NCBI GenBank assembly: GCA_902584445.1
Contig: CACHZY010000004.1
Span: 39,501 to 103,500, forward strand
DNA from: an uncultured Bacteroidota bacterium
Lineage (GTDB): Bacteria > Bacteroidota > Bacteroidia > Flavobacteriales > Flavobacteriaceae
Direction of reading: 5' to 3'
Length of the DNA stretch: 64,000 nucleotides
In this document: positions 1 to 8,408 of the stretch, one piece after another
How the letters are laid out: the number at the start of each line of letters is the position of its first letter
How positions within the stretch are numbered: position 1 is the stretch's first letter
Notes under the pieces: generated by a model
What the model saw: only the letters and a program-made list of their open reading frames with translations
What the model was told of the DNA's origin: nothing
Databases searched by the model: none
Made by a program: the position numbers and the translations under genes

Positions 1-776
1 ACGGAATGCCTTTTCCAAGAGTTAAGGGGCAAATTTATGAGGAGGGTTTTAGTGTTCCATTAATTGTCGTTTGGAAAAATAAAATAAAAAGTGGTAGAAC
101 AGTAACAGATTTTGTTACTTTTCCTGATATAGCCCCTACCCTTTTAGACATAACAGGAATTCCAATCATAGATCAAATGACGGGAAAAAGTTTTAAAGAA
201 CAACTTCTTGCTGATAATAACGGGAGGATAGATCCAGGTAGAAACCATACTCTTCTTGGAAAGGAGAGGCACGACATTGGAAGAGTCGAGGGGGATAAGT
301 TGTCTGTTTCTTATCCGGTAAGGGCAATTAGAACAGACCAATATTTGTATGTGAAGAATTTTATTCCCTCTCGATGGCCCGTAGGAAACCCAGAATACGG
401 ATTATTGAACTGTGACAACTCACCTACTAAAAGTTACTTAATAAATTTGAAAGATGATAAAAAAAATGGAAATTATTATAATATGAATTTCGGAAAAAGA
501 CCTGAGGAAGAATTATATATTGTTACAAATGATCCAGATTGTATTGTTAATTTAGCAAGTAATTCAGTTTATTCTAAAATTAAAGACAGCTTATGGCTGA
601 GTTTAAAAACTAAATTGATTGAGCACCAGGATCCTAGAATTCTGGGTAAAGGTGAGATTTTTGATTACTACCCATATAGTAGGATTCCTAGGCAACAAAA
701 ACTATATAACAAATCTGATTATGATCCAATTAAATTGTTTGAGGATAAGTTCAGTAAAAAAGTCAATGTTAATTAA
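1..776 (+). CDS. Sulfatase (SGSH-like), C-terminal part, cut by window start
   Basis: This is the C-terminal half of a sulfatase; the open frame runs off the left edge. The codons before the first in-window ATG read N-G, giving the sulfatase motif NGMPFPR. The same region occurs in the complete sulfatases at 37093-38628 and 41457-42884. Further shared landmarks are the PTLLDITG stretch, the GKERH segment, RAIRTDQYLYVKNF, and the C-terminal KRPEEELY/NDPDC region. The NG-(M/I)-PFP type resembles heparan N-sulfatase (sulfamidase) relatives, but the substrate cannot be assigned. The catalytic formylglycine cysteine lies outside the window. The stop is 6 bp before the next gene, so the two are probably co-transcribed. 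Confidence 0.9.
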   Translation, partial: GMPFPRVKGQIYEEGFSVPLIVVWKNKIKSGRTVTDFVTFPDIAPTLLDITGIPIIDQMTGKSFKEQLLADNNGRIDPGRNHTLLGKERHDIGRVEGDKLSVSYPVRAIRTDQYLYVKNFIPSRWPVGNPEYGLLNCDNSPTKSYLINLKDDKKNGNYYNMNFGKRPEEELYIVTNDPDCIVNLASNSVYSKIKDSLWLSLKTKLIEHQDPRILGKGEIFDYYPYSRIPRQQKLYNKSDYDPIKLFEDKFSKKVNVN

Positions 777-782
777 TAAAAA

Positions 783-2093
783 ATGAAAAGGAAAGAATTT
801 TTGAAAAAGTCAGTTTTTTTAGGTGCTGGAAGCATGTTTCTGCCTACTCTATCAGGATATTCAACTGTAAGTAATAGCGCTAGTGATCAAATTAATATTG
901 GTGCGATTGGAATTAATGGTATGGGATGGGGAAATGTCCAAAAAGCACTGGAAGTACCCGGTGTTAAATTAGTTGCGGTCTGCGATGTAGATGAAAATGT
1001 AATAAAAAGAAGATTAAACTCTAAAGAGGGTAAGTCTATTAAGAATAAAATCAAAATATATTCAGATTACAGAAAAATGTTGGATCAAAAGGATATCGAC
1101 GTTGTGTATATCGGCACCCCAGATCATTGGCATGCGCTAATGATGATAAATGCAGCTGCTGCTGGTAAGCATATTTATGTAGAAAAACCAATTGGTAATT
1201 CTATTGGCGAATGCGAGGCTATGGTAGCGGCTCAAAAAAGGTATGGAAATATAATTCAAGTCGGACAATGGCAAAGGAGTTCAACACATTTCCAGGATGC
1301 AATGAGCTTTGTTCATAGCAGGAAATTAGGACCAATTAGAACTGTAAAAGTTTTTTGCTATCAGGGATGGATGCGTCCACAACCAAAAGTTGCAAACACC
1401 CCGGTACCAAAAGGTATTGACTATGACTCCTGGTTAGGTCCAGCGCCTAAACTACCATTTAATGCCAGTAGATTCCACTTTCATTTTCGTTGGTTCTGGG
1501 ATTATGCTGGGGGTCTAATGACGGATTGGGGTGTACATCTACTTGATTACGCCCTAATTGGAATGAAAGCCTCATTACCAAAAACCATCGTCGGCTTAGG
1601 TGGTCAATTTGCGTACCCAGACTTAAGTCAAGAAACGCCTGATACATTAACCACACTTTATGAATTCGATAAATTTAATTTGGTTTGGGATTCAGCAATG
1701 GGTATTGATAATGGCTCTTATGGAAGAGATCATGGAATTGCTTTTGTTGGAAATTATGGAACACTGGTTGTTGATAGAAGTGGATGGGAAATTATAGAAG
1801 AAAAAAGAAGTGAAAATAAGGTTTTGTTGCCTCTTCAAAAAAAATCAAATAATGGCCACAGAGACCACCAAAAAAACTTTATTCAAGCAATAAGGGAAAA
1901 TAAACCAGAGATATTAACATGTAACGTTCAAGACGCTGCTCACGTTGCAAAAGTTGCTCAGATGGGAAATATTTCATTTAAAACCAATCAGAAACTATCC
2001 TGGGATCCTGATAAAAATAAATTCTCTGACTCTAGGGTGAACGATAAATACTTAATGAAAGAATACCATAACGGGCATAAATTGCCAACATAA
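783..2093 (+). CDS. Exported Gfo/Idh/MocA-family NAD(P)-dependent oxidoreductase
   Basis: The protein has 436 aa. The N-terminal Rossmann domain carries GINGMGWG at about 43-50, and EKP at 134-136 is the family's signature Lys-Pro. GTPDHWHA lies before it and TDWGVHLLDYAL marks the C-terminal substrate domain. The first about 25 residues (KRKEFLKKS, then a hydrophobic stretch) resemble a Tat signal, but the twin arginine is degenerate (R-K). Such exported Gfo/Idh proteins in Bacteroidota usually act on sugars or glycosides. The gene lies 6 bp after a sulfatase and 15 bp before a sugar kinase, so a role in processing desulfated sugars is inferred. It is paralogous to 33950-35320. Confidence 0.9.
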   Translation: MKRKEFLKKSVFLGAGSMFLPTLSGYSTVSNSASDQINIGAIGINGMGWGNVQKALEVPGVKLVAVCDVDENVIKRRLNSKEGKSIKNKIKIYSDYRKMLDQKDIDVVYIGTPDHWHALMMINAAAAGKHIYVEKPIGNSIGECEAMVAAQKRYGNIIQVGQWQRSSTHFQDAMSFVHSRKLGPIRTVKVFCYQGWMRPQPKVANTPVPKGIDYDSWLGPAPKLPFNASRFHFHFRWFWDYAGGLMTDWGVHLLDYALIGMKASLPKTIVGLGGQFAYPDLSQETPDTLTTLYEFDKFNLVWDSAMGIDNGSYGRDHGIAFVGNYGTLVVDRSGWEIIEEKRSENKVLLPLQKKSNNGHRDHQKNFIQAIRENKPEILTCNVQDAAHVAKVAQMGNISFKTNQKLSWDPDKNKFSDSRVNDKYLMKEYHNGHKLPT

Positions 2094-2108
2094 GCTTAAA
2101 ATTTATTA

Positions 2109-3182
2109 ATGTCTAAAATTATTTCGGAAGCCCCTGGCAGGATTTGCTTGTTTGGTGATCATCAAGACTACTTAAGTCTACCTGTAATTGCCTGTTCGAT
2201 AGATCGATTTATGAGGTTAGAGGCCGTCGAGAACAACTCAAAGTTTTTTGAAATAATTTTCTCAGATCTTGATCAAAGGATTAGAATACCACTAAAAGAT
2301 AACTTGAGAAATATAAAAAAAGGTGACTACTTAAAAGCTGCCTTAAAAGTATTGGAAAGAAGAAATGTAATCCCAACAAAAGGGTATAGAATATTAATTA
2401 ATAGTAATATTCCTATCAATTCTGGTTTGTCAAGTTCATCGGCTTTAACAATTGTTTGGATTAATTTTTTGTTAGCTGCTTTTTGTAAAAAAAAAATTTC
2501 TCCCACTGAACTAGCACTACTTGCATATGAAACAGAGGTAATTGAACAAAAAACCTCTGGTGGCAAAATGGATCACTTTTCTATTTCTTTAGGCGATACA
2601 ATCTTTTTAGACACTAAGACAGATGAGGTTAAATCTTATAAAGAATTAAATCTAGAGTTGATTATTGGAGTATCTGGCATAAAAAAGGATACTTATGGTG
2701 GGCTAGCTCATTTAAAATCAAATGCTTTAAAGGCAATTAAAAAGATGCAAAATAAACTACCTGATTTTAAAATTGACGATATAAAAAAAAATACAAAAAA
2801 TGATATATTAGATTTGATTGACGGCGATTTGAGACCATTTTTACATGCTGCCATAAAAAACCACAGTATTACATTAGCTGCTAAAAAAGAATTTGAAAAA
2901 AAACAATTAGATCAAAAATCAATAGGAAAACTAATGAATCAACACCACTTCATTTTAAAAAACTATTTAAAAACAACTACACCCCTTATTGATAAAATGG
3001 TTGATAGTGCAAATAAATCAGGGGCTTTAGGCTCTAAAATTGTTGGTTCAGGTGGTGGTGGTTGCATAGTTGCTATAGGGAATAATAACAAAGAAAAAAT
3101 AATTAATTCTTTAGTAGAAGCTGGAGCAATAGATGCTTTTTCTGTTAATATTTCCAATGGAGTAAAAATTAAAACTTTATAA
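2109..3182 (+). CDS. GHMP-family sugar kinase
   Basis: A GHMP-superfamily kinase of 357 aa with all three motifs. They are APGRICLFGDHQDY at about 8-21 (galactokinase-like motif 1), the phosphate loop SGLSSSSA at 105-112, and GSGGGGC at about 313-319. GHMP kinases transfer phosphate from ATP to small molecules including galactose, fucose and heptose phosphate. Motif 1 looks sugar-kinase-like, but the specific substrate is not evident. Its stop codon overlaps the start of a nucleotidyltransferase gene by one base (TAATG). This suggests translational coupling and a kinase plus pyrophosphorylase pair that makes a nucleotide sugar, or feeds one sugar into metabolism. Mevalonate or heptose-phosphate kinase are less likely alternatives. 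Confidence 0.85.
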   Translation: MSKIISEAPGRICLFGDHQDYLSLPVIACSIDRFMRLEAVENNSKFFEIIFSDLDQRIRIPLKDNLRNIKKGDYLKAALKVLERRNVIPTKGYRILINSNIPINSGLSSSSALTIVWINFLLAAFCKKKISPTELALLAYETEVIEQKTSGGKMDHFSISLGDTIFLDTKTDEVKSYKELNLELIIGVSGIKKDTYGGLAHLKSNALKAIKKMQNKLPDFKIDDIKKNTKNDILDLIDGDLRPFLHAAIKNHSITLAAKKEFEKKQLDQKSIGKLMNQHHFILKNYLKTTTPLIDKMVDSANKSGALGSKIVGSGGGGCIVAIGNNNKEKIINSLVEAGAIDAFSVNISNGVKIKTL

Positions 3183-4006
3183 TGACAGACACTCTTATAA
3201 TACTTGCAGGTGGAGCCTCCTCTCGAATGAAAAATTCTATTGATTCAAATTTATCGCCTGAGAAATCTGCGCAGGCCAACAAAAGAAGTAAAGGATTAAT
3301 TGAAGTTAATGGCAAACCTTTTTTAAGTTATCTACTTGATAATGTTTTAAAAGCAGGGTTTAAAAATGTCATTATTATAACTGGTGAGAACTCTGAACTT
3401 TTTCGATCCATTTATGATAAAAATGAAGAGTTTTTAAATCTTAATATCAAATTTGCTACTCAATACATCCCTAAAGAAAGGGTTAAACCTTTTGGGACAG
3501 CAGATGCAGTTTATCAATCAATTATTCAATATCCTGAGCTCAAAAACAAAAAGTTTTGTGTTTGTAACAGTGATAATTTGTATTCTCTAGAGGTATTTCG
3601 TTTACTTAGAGAAAGTAATTATGAGCAAGCTCTAATAGCCTATGATAGAGAAAAACTTCTTTATCCAAAAGAAAGAATTTCAAGATTTGCTGTTATGAGT
3701 TTTTTTGAAAATTATCAACTTACCGAAATAATTGAAAAACCTGATCAAAAGAAAATCCCTGATTACTTAGATAAAGAAAATAAGGTTAGGATTAGTATGA
3801 ATATCTTCTTATTTAATGGTAAAATATTTTTTAAATACTTGGAAGAATGCCCAATTCACCCTGATAGAGATGAAAAGGAATTACCATCTGCAATAATGAA
3901 TATGATAGCAGACAATCATAAAATATTTGGGATAACTGTAGGTGAAAATGTTCCAGATTTAACTTCAAAAGAGGATATATCCAAACTGGAGGATTACCTT
4001 AACTAA
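3182..4006 (+). CDS. Sugar-1-phosphate nucleotidyltransferase-like protein
   Basis: A nucleotidyltransferase of the GT-A type, 274 aa. LIILAGGASSRMK at 4-16 is the nucleotide-binding signature. KGLIEVNGKPFLSYLLD supplies the second part of the site, and D131 in CNSDNLYS is the expected metal-binding aspartate. About 20 residues (roughly 17-37) are inserted between the signature arginine and the following lysine, longer than in typical RmlA/GalU enzymes. Translation is probably coupled to the preceding GHMP kinase. The likely role is activating a kinase-made sugar 1-phosphate to an NDP-sugar; nucleotide and sugar identities are unknown. Confidence 0.8.
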   Translation: MTDTLIILAGGASSRMKNSIDSNLSPEKSAQANKRSKGLIEVNGKPFLSYLLDNVLKAGFKNVIIITGENSELFRSIYDKNEEFLNLNIKFATQYIPKERVKPFGTADAVYQSIIQYPELKNKKFCVCNSDNLYSLEVFRLLRESNYEQALIAYDREKLLYPKERISRFAVMSFFENYQLTEIIEKPDQKKIPDYLDKENKVRISMNIFLFNGKIFFKYLEECPIHPDRDEKELPSAIMNMIADNHKIFGITVGENVPDLTSKEDISKLEDYLN

Positions 4007-4175
4007 GTTATGTACTGACTTTAAAAAGATTTTTATTATCAATCCTTTGATTTATTGCTATTAATATTTCAGCCAACGCAAGATTTCATTTAATAATTTG
4101 TCAACTTCTCATTTTTATGACTTAAGTGACTGATGCAAAGCATATAGTAAAGTCAAGTAATTACTTTTACATTGT

Positions 4176-5627
4176 ATGAGTTCTCTTAATTCAATTATAA
4201 GTAATTACGTACAATATGACAATACATGGGACGAAATGTTCAATGAAGAAGGTCATGTGAGAGAGCTTTACAGTGAATTTGGAAATTACCTTGAATCTGT
4301 TCCAATTGAAAGTCTCAATAAAATGCAGGAATTCTCAAAACAATTTTTCATGAATCAAGGTGTGACTTTCACTGTTTATAACAATAAAAAAGGTGTTGAA
4401 CGAATTTTTCCATTTGACATAATTCCAAGGATAATTAAAGAAAGAGAGTGGAAAATAATCCAAAGTGGAATTAAACAGCGAATAAAGGCTTTAAACTTTT
4501 TCCTTAAAGACATTTATAATGAACAATTCATCATCAAAGACGGTGTAATACCTGCTGACTTAATTTTATACCATCCGAATTATATTCGTGATATGAGAAA
4601 TATTAGTGTACCTAAAAATATTTATACCCACATATCTGGAGTAGATTTAATTAAAGATAGAGATGGAGAGTTTTACGTGTTGGAAGATAACTTACGAACT
4701 CCATCTGGAGTTAGCTATATGCTTGAAAATAGGGAAATTACTAGACGACTCTATCCCAAACTAATGCCCAGAAAAAGGGTATTACCAATAAATAATTATC
4801 CACAACTTTTATACAATCAATTAAAAACCTTGGTTGATGTTGATGATCCAGAAATTGTATTATTGACCCCGGGATTATATAACTCAGCTTATTATGAACA
4901 TTCAACATTAGCAAGGTTAATGGGGGTTGAATTGGTAGAGGGCAGTGATTTGGTACTTAAAAATCACAATGTTTATATGAAAACCGCTGGTGGACTAAAA
5001 AAAGTAGATATTATTTACAGGCGAATCGATGATGACTATTTAGATCCACTGAGTTTTAATTCCAGCAGTGTGTTGGGACTTGCTGGAATAATGGAATCTT
5101 ACAGACAAGGAAACGTTGTAATTGTTAATGCACCAGGTACAGGAGTTGCTGATGATAAGGCAGTATACACTTACATCCCAGCAATCATAAATTACTATCT
5201 AAATGAAGATCCTATTTTAAATAACATAAAAACTTTCCAATTAAGTAATTCCGATGAGAAAGATTATGTAATTAAAAATATTGATCAAATGGTTGTAAAA
5301 AAAACTGATGGTAGTGGGGGTTACGGAATGCTCATGGGTACAAGTGCTTCTCAAAAAGAGATCGAAGATTACATTAAGAAAATTGAGCAAAAACCTGACA
5401 ATTATATTGCTCAACCGACTTTAAGTTTATCTACTAGCCCCTGTATTATAGACAATGAGCTTACTCCTAGGTGTGTAGACCTTCGACCATTTGCAGTTTA
5501 TGGAGCTAATGGAATAAAGGTTTGTCCTGGAGGGTTGTCAAGAGTTGCCTTAAAAAAAGGTTCACTAGTAGTTAATAGCTCTCAGGGAGGTGGTAGTAAA
5601 GATACTTGGGTAATTAAAGATAATTAG
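4176..5627 (+). CDS. Circularly permuted ATP-grasp type 2 protein
   Basis: A 483-aa circularly permuted ATP-grasp protein (DUF404/DUF407 type). Recognisable features are IPRII near 70, HPNYIRDM, GVDLIKDRDGEFYVLEDN, the RTPSGVSYMLENR stretch, and the glycine-rich DGSGGYGMLMG near the C-terminal third. The next two genes encode the usual partners, an alpha-E protein 2 bp downstream and a transglutaminase-like protein. This trio is widespread, and comparative genomics has proposed that it makes or attaches peptide bonds (amidoligase-like), but the substrate is unknown. The 169 bp before the gene hold no recognisable gene and probably contain its promoter. Confidence 0.93.
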   Translation: MSSLNSIISNYVQYDNTWDEMFNEEGHVRELYSEFGNYLESVPIESLNKMQEFSKQFFMNQGVTFTVYNNKKGVERIFPFDIIPRIIKEREWKIIQSGIKQRIKALNFFLKDIYNEQFIIKDGVIPADLILYHPNYIRDMRNISVPKNIYTHISGVDLIKDRDGEFYVLEDNLRTPSGVSYMLENREITRRLYPKLMPRKRVLPINNYPQLLYNQLKTLVDVDDPEIVLLTPGLYNSAYYEHSTLARLMGVELVEGSDLVLKNHNVYMKTAGGLKKVDIIYRRIDDDYLDPLSFNSSSVLGLAGIMESYRQGNVVIVNAPGTGVADDKAVYTYIPAIINYYLNEDPILNNIKTFQLSNSDEKDYVIKNIDQMVVKKTDGSGGYGMLMGTSASQKEIEDYIKKIEQKPDNYIAQPTLSLSTSPCIIDNELTPRCVDLRPFAVYGANGIKVCPGGLSRVALKKGSLVVNSSQGGGSKDTWVIKDN

Positions 5628-5629
5628 GA

Positions 5630-6565
5630 ATGTTAAGTCGTGTAGCAAATAATTTATTTTGGATGGACCGTTATATGGAGCGTAGTTATGGTCTACTAAA
5701 CTTAATTAAAACGAATTATAACTCTACTTTAGACTCCGGTGACTATTCATCATGGAATAATATTCTTAAAACATACATGGGTATAGATGAATCAAAAGAA
5801 CGTGATGACTACCTCGATTCTATATCCGTTATTAACTTCATGTTATTTGATCTGGAGAATCCGAATACAATGGCAAATATTGTAACAAAAGCTAGAGAGA
5901 ATGCCAGGAGTGTTCAAGAACATATTTCTAGAGAGCTTTGGCTATCTGTTAACAAATATTATCTAAATATATCTGACGAAAATTTATCTTCAACTTTTAA
6001 AAAAACTGATCCAATTGAATTTGTCAATGAAATGCTACAATTCAACCATATATATTATAGCGTTGCAGACATTACCCAAGAGAGAGGAAATGCCTATTGT
6101 TTCATGAATTTAGGGAAATATCTTGAACGGGTAGTTCAAAGCGTTGAATTCCTTAGTGTAAGAATTAACAGTTTGAGTGAAAAAAACCAAAAGCTTTCGG
6201 AGAGTTTTTTCTGGAAAAATCTACTAATATCTATTGGAGGTTATCAGTTATATGTTAAAACTTACAAATCAATTTTTAATGTTGAAAATATTATAGAAAT
6301 GATTACTATTAATGAAAACTTCCCAAGATCTATTAGATATAGTTTAATAAAGCTTTTCATACATATAGAAAGATTAAATAATTACAATCAACTTAATGAC
6401 AAAGAATTATTATTTCATGTGGGAAAGCTCAAAAACACATTACAATACACTACGATACATTCGATTAAAAAAACTGGGCTTCAGAAATTTTTAGATGAAA
6501 TCAAGTATAGTCTTAATAACATCTCGAATAATATTAATAAAATCTACTTTTCACAATCCTATTAA
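5630..6565 (+). CDS. Alpha-E domain protein (DUF403)
   Basis: This 311-aa, all-helical protein begins MLSRVANNLFWMDRYMERS, the hallmark start of alpha-E (DUF403) proteins. It also contains the typical ARENARSVQEHISRELW segment near residue 95 and GKYLERVVQSVEFL near 165. It follows the ATP-grasp gene by 2 bp. The family almost always occurs with a circularly permuted ATP-grasp and a transglutaminase-like protein. Its biochemical role is not established; a scaffold or partner subunit is a reasonable inference. Confidence 0.93.
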   Translation: MLSRVANNLFWMDRYMERSYGLLNLIKTNYNSTLDSGDYSSWNNILKTYMGIDESKERDDYLDSISVINFMLFDLENPNTMANIVTKARENARSVQEHISRELWLSVNKYYLNISDENLSSTFKKTDPIEFVNEMLQFNHIYYSVADITQERGNAYCFMNLGKYLERVVQSVEFLSVRINSLSEKNQKLSESFFWKNLLISIGGYQLYVKTYKSIFNVENIIEMITINENFPRSIRYSLIKLFIHIERLNNYNQLNDKELLFHVGKLKNTLQYTTIHSIKKTGLQKFLDEIKYSLNNISNNINKIYFSQSY

Positions 6566-6569
6566 TCTG

Positions 6570-7538
6570 ATGATAAAATTTTTCTTATATCACACAACAA
6601 TTTACAGTTATACTAATCCTGTTATTGAAAGCACAAATAAAATTCTTCTATACCCCTACAACGACCTATTTCAACAATTGGTAAACCATAGGTTGACAAT
6701 CTCTGGAAATCCTAACGTTTCAACCTACCTTGACGACTATAATAACCGTGTGGGATTTTTTACATATACCCCACCTCATAAATCACTAGCAATTAATTCA
6801 GAGGCCGAAATAATATCTAAAAGTCAACCAGTTTTTGAAGAAAAAATGGAATCAAAAGATCAGTGGAAATATCTAGATGAAATTGGTAATACCGTGGACT
6901 ACTTACCATTCCTTTGCGTTGAAAAAAATGATTCATTAAGTGAATTCAATAGGATTGTTACTGATTTAAAGAAAACCAGCGAAACTCCATATTTGTTTGC
7001 AAGAAACATATGTTTATTTATAAACGAAAACTTCAATTATGAAAAAGGTATTACAAATGTCTTTTCAACAATAGATGAGGTATGGAAAATCAAGACTGGT
7101 GTATGTCAAGACTTCACCAATGTAATGATTCAGCTTTGCAGGACTGCAAAAATACCCTCACGATATGTAAGTGGCTATGTATTTGCTGACGAAGGCCTAA
7201 GAGGAGCTGGTGCAACTCATGCATGGGTAGAAATTTTTATCCCAGGACATGGTTGGCTAGGACTCGATCCAACTAATAATTGTATAGCGGATAAGTTTCA
7301 TATTCGCTTAGCGGTTGGAAGAAATTATGACGATTGCGCTCCAGTTAAAGGAGTTTTTCGGGGAAACGAAAAACAATTTATGGATGTTAGGGTTCAGCTT
7401 GATACAAGAAAAAGAAATTTAAATTATGAACTTATAAACCAAGATGTTGATGTTGAAGAGGTTAAAGAAATAAGTTTCCAAAATAGCTACCAAAAAAATT
7501 TAGAAATGATCCAACAGCAACAGCAACAACAGCAGTAG
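6570..7538 (+). CDS. Transglutaminase-like cysteine protease-fold protein
   Basis: The protein has 322 aa from the ATG at 6570. The frame is open further upstream, but an earlier start would overlap the alpha-E gene by about 70 bp, and the family's N-terminal beta-strand domain (YHTTIYSYTNPV) begins at 6570. The catalytic triad is visible: C179 in TGVCQDF, H217 in THAWVEI and D233 in GLDPTNN. It completes the ATP-grasp, alpha-E, transglutaminase operon, where it may act as a peptidase or amide-forming enzyme. The C-terminus ends in eight glutamines encoded by a CAA/CAG repeat directly before the stop, which is unusual for the family. Confidence 0.92.
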   Translation: MIKFFLYHTTIYSYTNPVIESTNKILLYPYNDLFQQLVNHRLTISGNPNVSTYLDDYNNRVGFFTYTPPHKSLAINSEAEIISKSQPVFEEKMESKDQWKYLDEIGNTVDYLPFLCVEKNDSLSEFNRIVTDLKKTSETPYLFARNICLFINENFNYEKGITNVFSTIDEVWKIKTGVCQDFTNVMIQLCRTAKIPSRYVSGYVFADEGLRGAGATHAWVEIFIPGHGWLGLDPTNNCIADKFHIRLAVGRNYDDCAPVKGVFRGNEKQFMDVRVQLDTRKRNLNYELINQDVDVEEVKEISFQNSYQKNLEMIQQQQQQQQ

Positions 7539-7541
7539 TAG
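7512..7541 (+). repeat. CAR trinucleotide repeat encoding a C-terminal polyglutamine tail
   Basis: Eight consecutive CAA/CAG codons end the transglutaminase gene and are followed by TAG TAG. The repeat is short but could change length by slippage. It alters only the extreme C-terminus. Confidence 0.9.
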
Positions 7542-7607
7542 TATTAATTTATTTATTATTTATAAAAAATCACTTTATCTTTACATTATAAATTTAAACT
7601 TTATTAA

Positions 7608-8345
7608 ATGAGTAATCATCTTTCTTTAAGATCGGGAAATCCTGTTCTGTCGAAAAGCACTTTTTCAAACACTGGCAGTATCTCCGAAAAAATGACTATA
7701 AATGGGACAGTAAATAAGACTGCAATTAGTCTTTTACTATTAGTTGGGACAGGGTATTTAACTTTTACAACTATTAATCCAGGTTTACTTATTGGCTGTG
7801 GGATTGGAGGTTTTATTGTTGCAATTATTACTGTTTTCAAGAAGGAGTGGGCACCAATTACTGTTCCCATTTATGCCATACTTGAAGGTGGTCTTTTAGG
7901 TGGTGTTTCATTTATGTATAATAGTTTATATGATGGTATTGTCACAAACGCTATTTTTTTAACTGTTGGTATTCTTCTATCATTGTTAACTGCATACAGA
8001 TCTGGCTATATTAAAGCGACAGAAAATTTTAAGCTTGGTGTATTTGCTGCTACTGGAGGTATTGCAATAGTTTACCTTATAAATTTTATCATGAGTTTTT
8101 TTGGCTCTAGTATGGGCGTGATGCAGATAGATAATGCTTCACCAATGAGCATAGGATTCAGCGCTATAGTAGTCATTATCGCTGCCTTGAATCTTGTTTT
8201 AGATTTTGATTTTATTGAAGAAGGAGCAGAAAAGGGAGCACCCAAATATATGGAATGGTATGGAGCCTTTGGGCTTTTAGTTACCTTAATTTGGTTATAC
8301 CTAGAGATTTTAAGACTACTTGCAAAACTAAACTCTCGTCGTTAA
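7608..8345 (+). CDS. Bax inhibitor-1/YccA-family membrane protein
   Basis: An integral membrane protein of 245 aa with about seven hydrophobic helices after a polar N-terminus of about 35 residues. The segments WAPITVPIYAILEGGLLGGVS, LTAYRSGYIKATENF and the ending LNLVLDFDFIEEGAE-x-YMEWYGAFGLLVTLIWLYLEILRLL are characteristic of the bacterial Bax inhibitor-1-like branch. The conserved acidic residues in the last two helices fit the pH/Ca-leak family. The physiological role in bacteria is not firmly known. The gene stands alone between two operons. Confidence 0.9.
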   Translation: MSNHLSLRSGNPVLSKSTFSNTGSISEKMTINGTVNKTAISLLLLVGTGYLTFTTINPGLLIGCGIGGFIVAIITVFKKEWAPITVPIYAILEGGLLGGVSFMYNSLYDGIVTNAIFLTVGILLSLLTAYRSGYIKATENFKLGVFAATGGIAIVYLINFIMSFFGSSMGVMQIDNASPMSIGFSAIVVIIAALNLVLDFDFIEEGAEKGAPKYMEWYGAFGLLVTLIWLYLEILRLLAKLNSRR

Positions 8346-8408
8346 TATCTTATTTTACAGAAACTATTTCGTTTTTTTCCTTTGTGATTTTAGCTTATTT
8401 TTAGACAC

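Noticed and set aside
6495..6569. Earlier start of the transglutaminase gene
   Set aside because: It would overlap the alpha-E gene by 71 bp; the family's conserved N-terminus begins at 6570.
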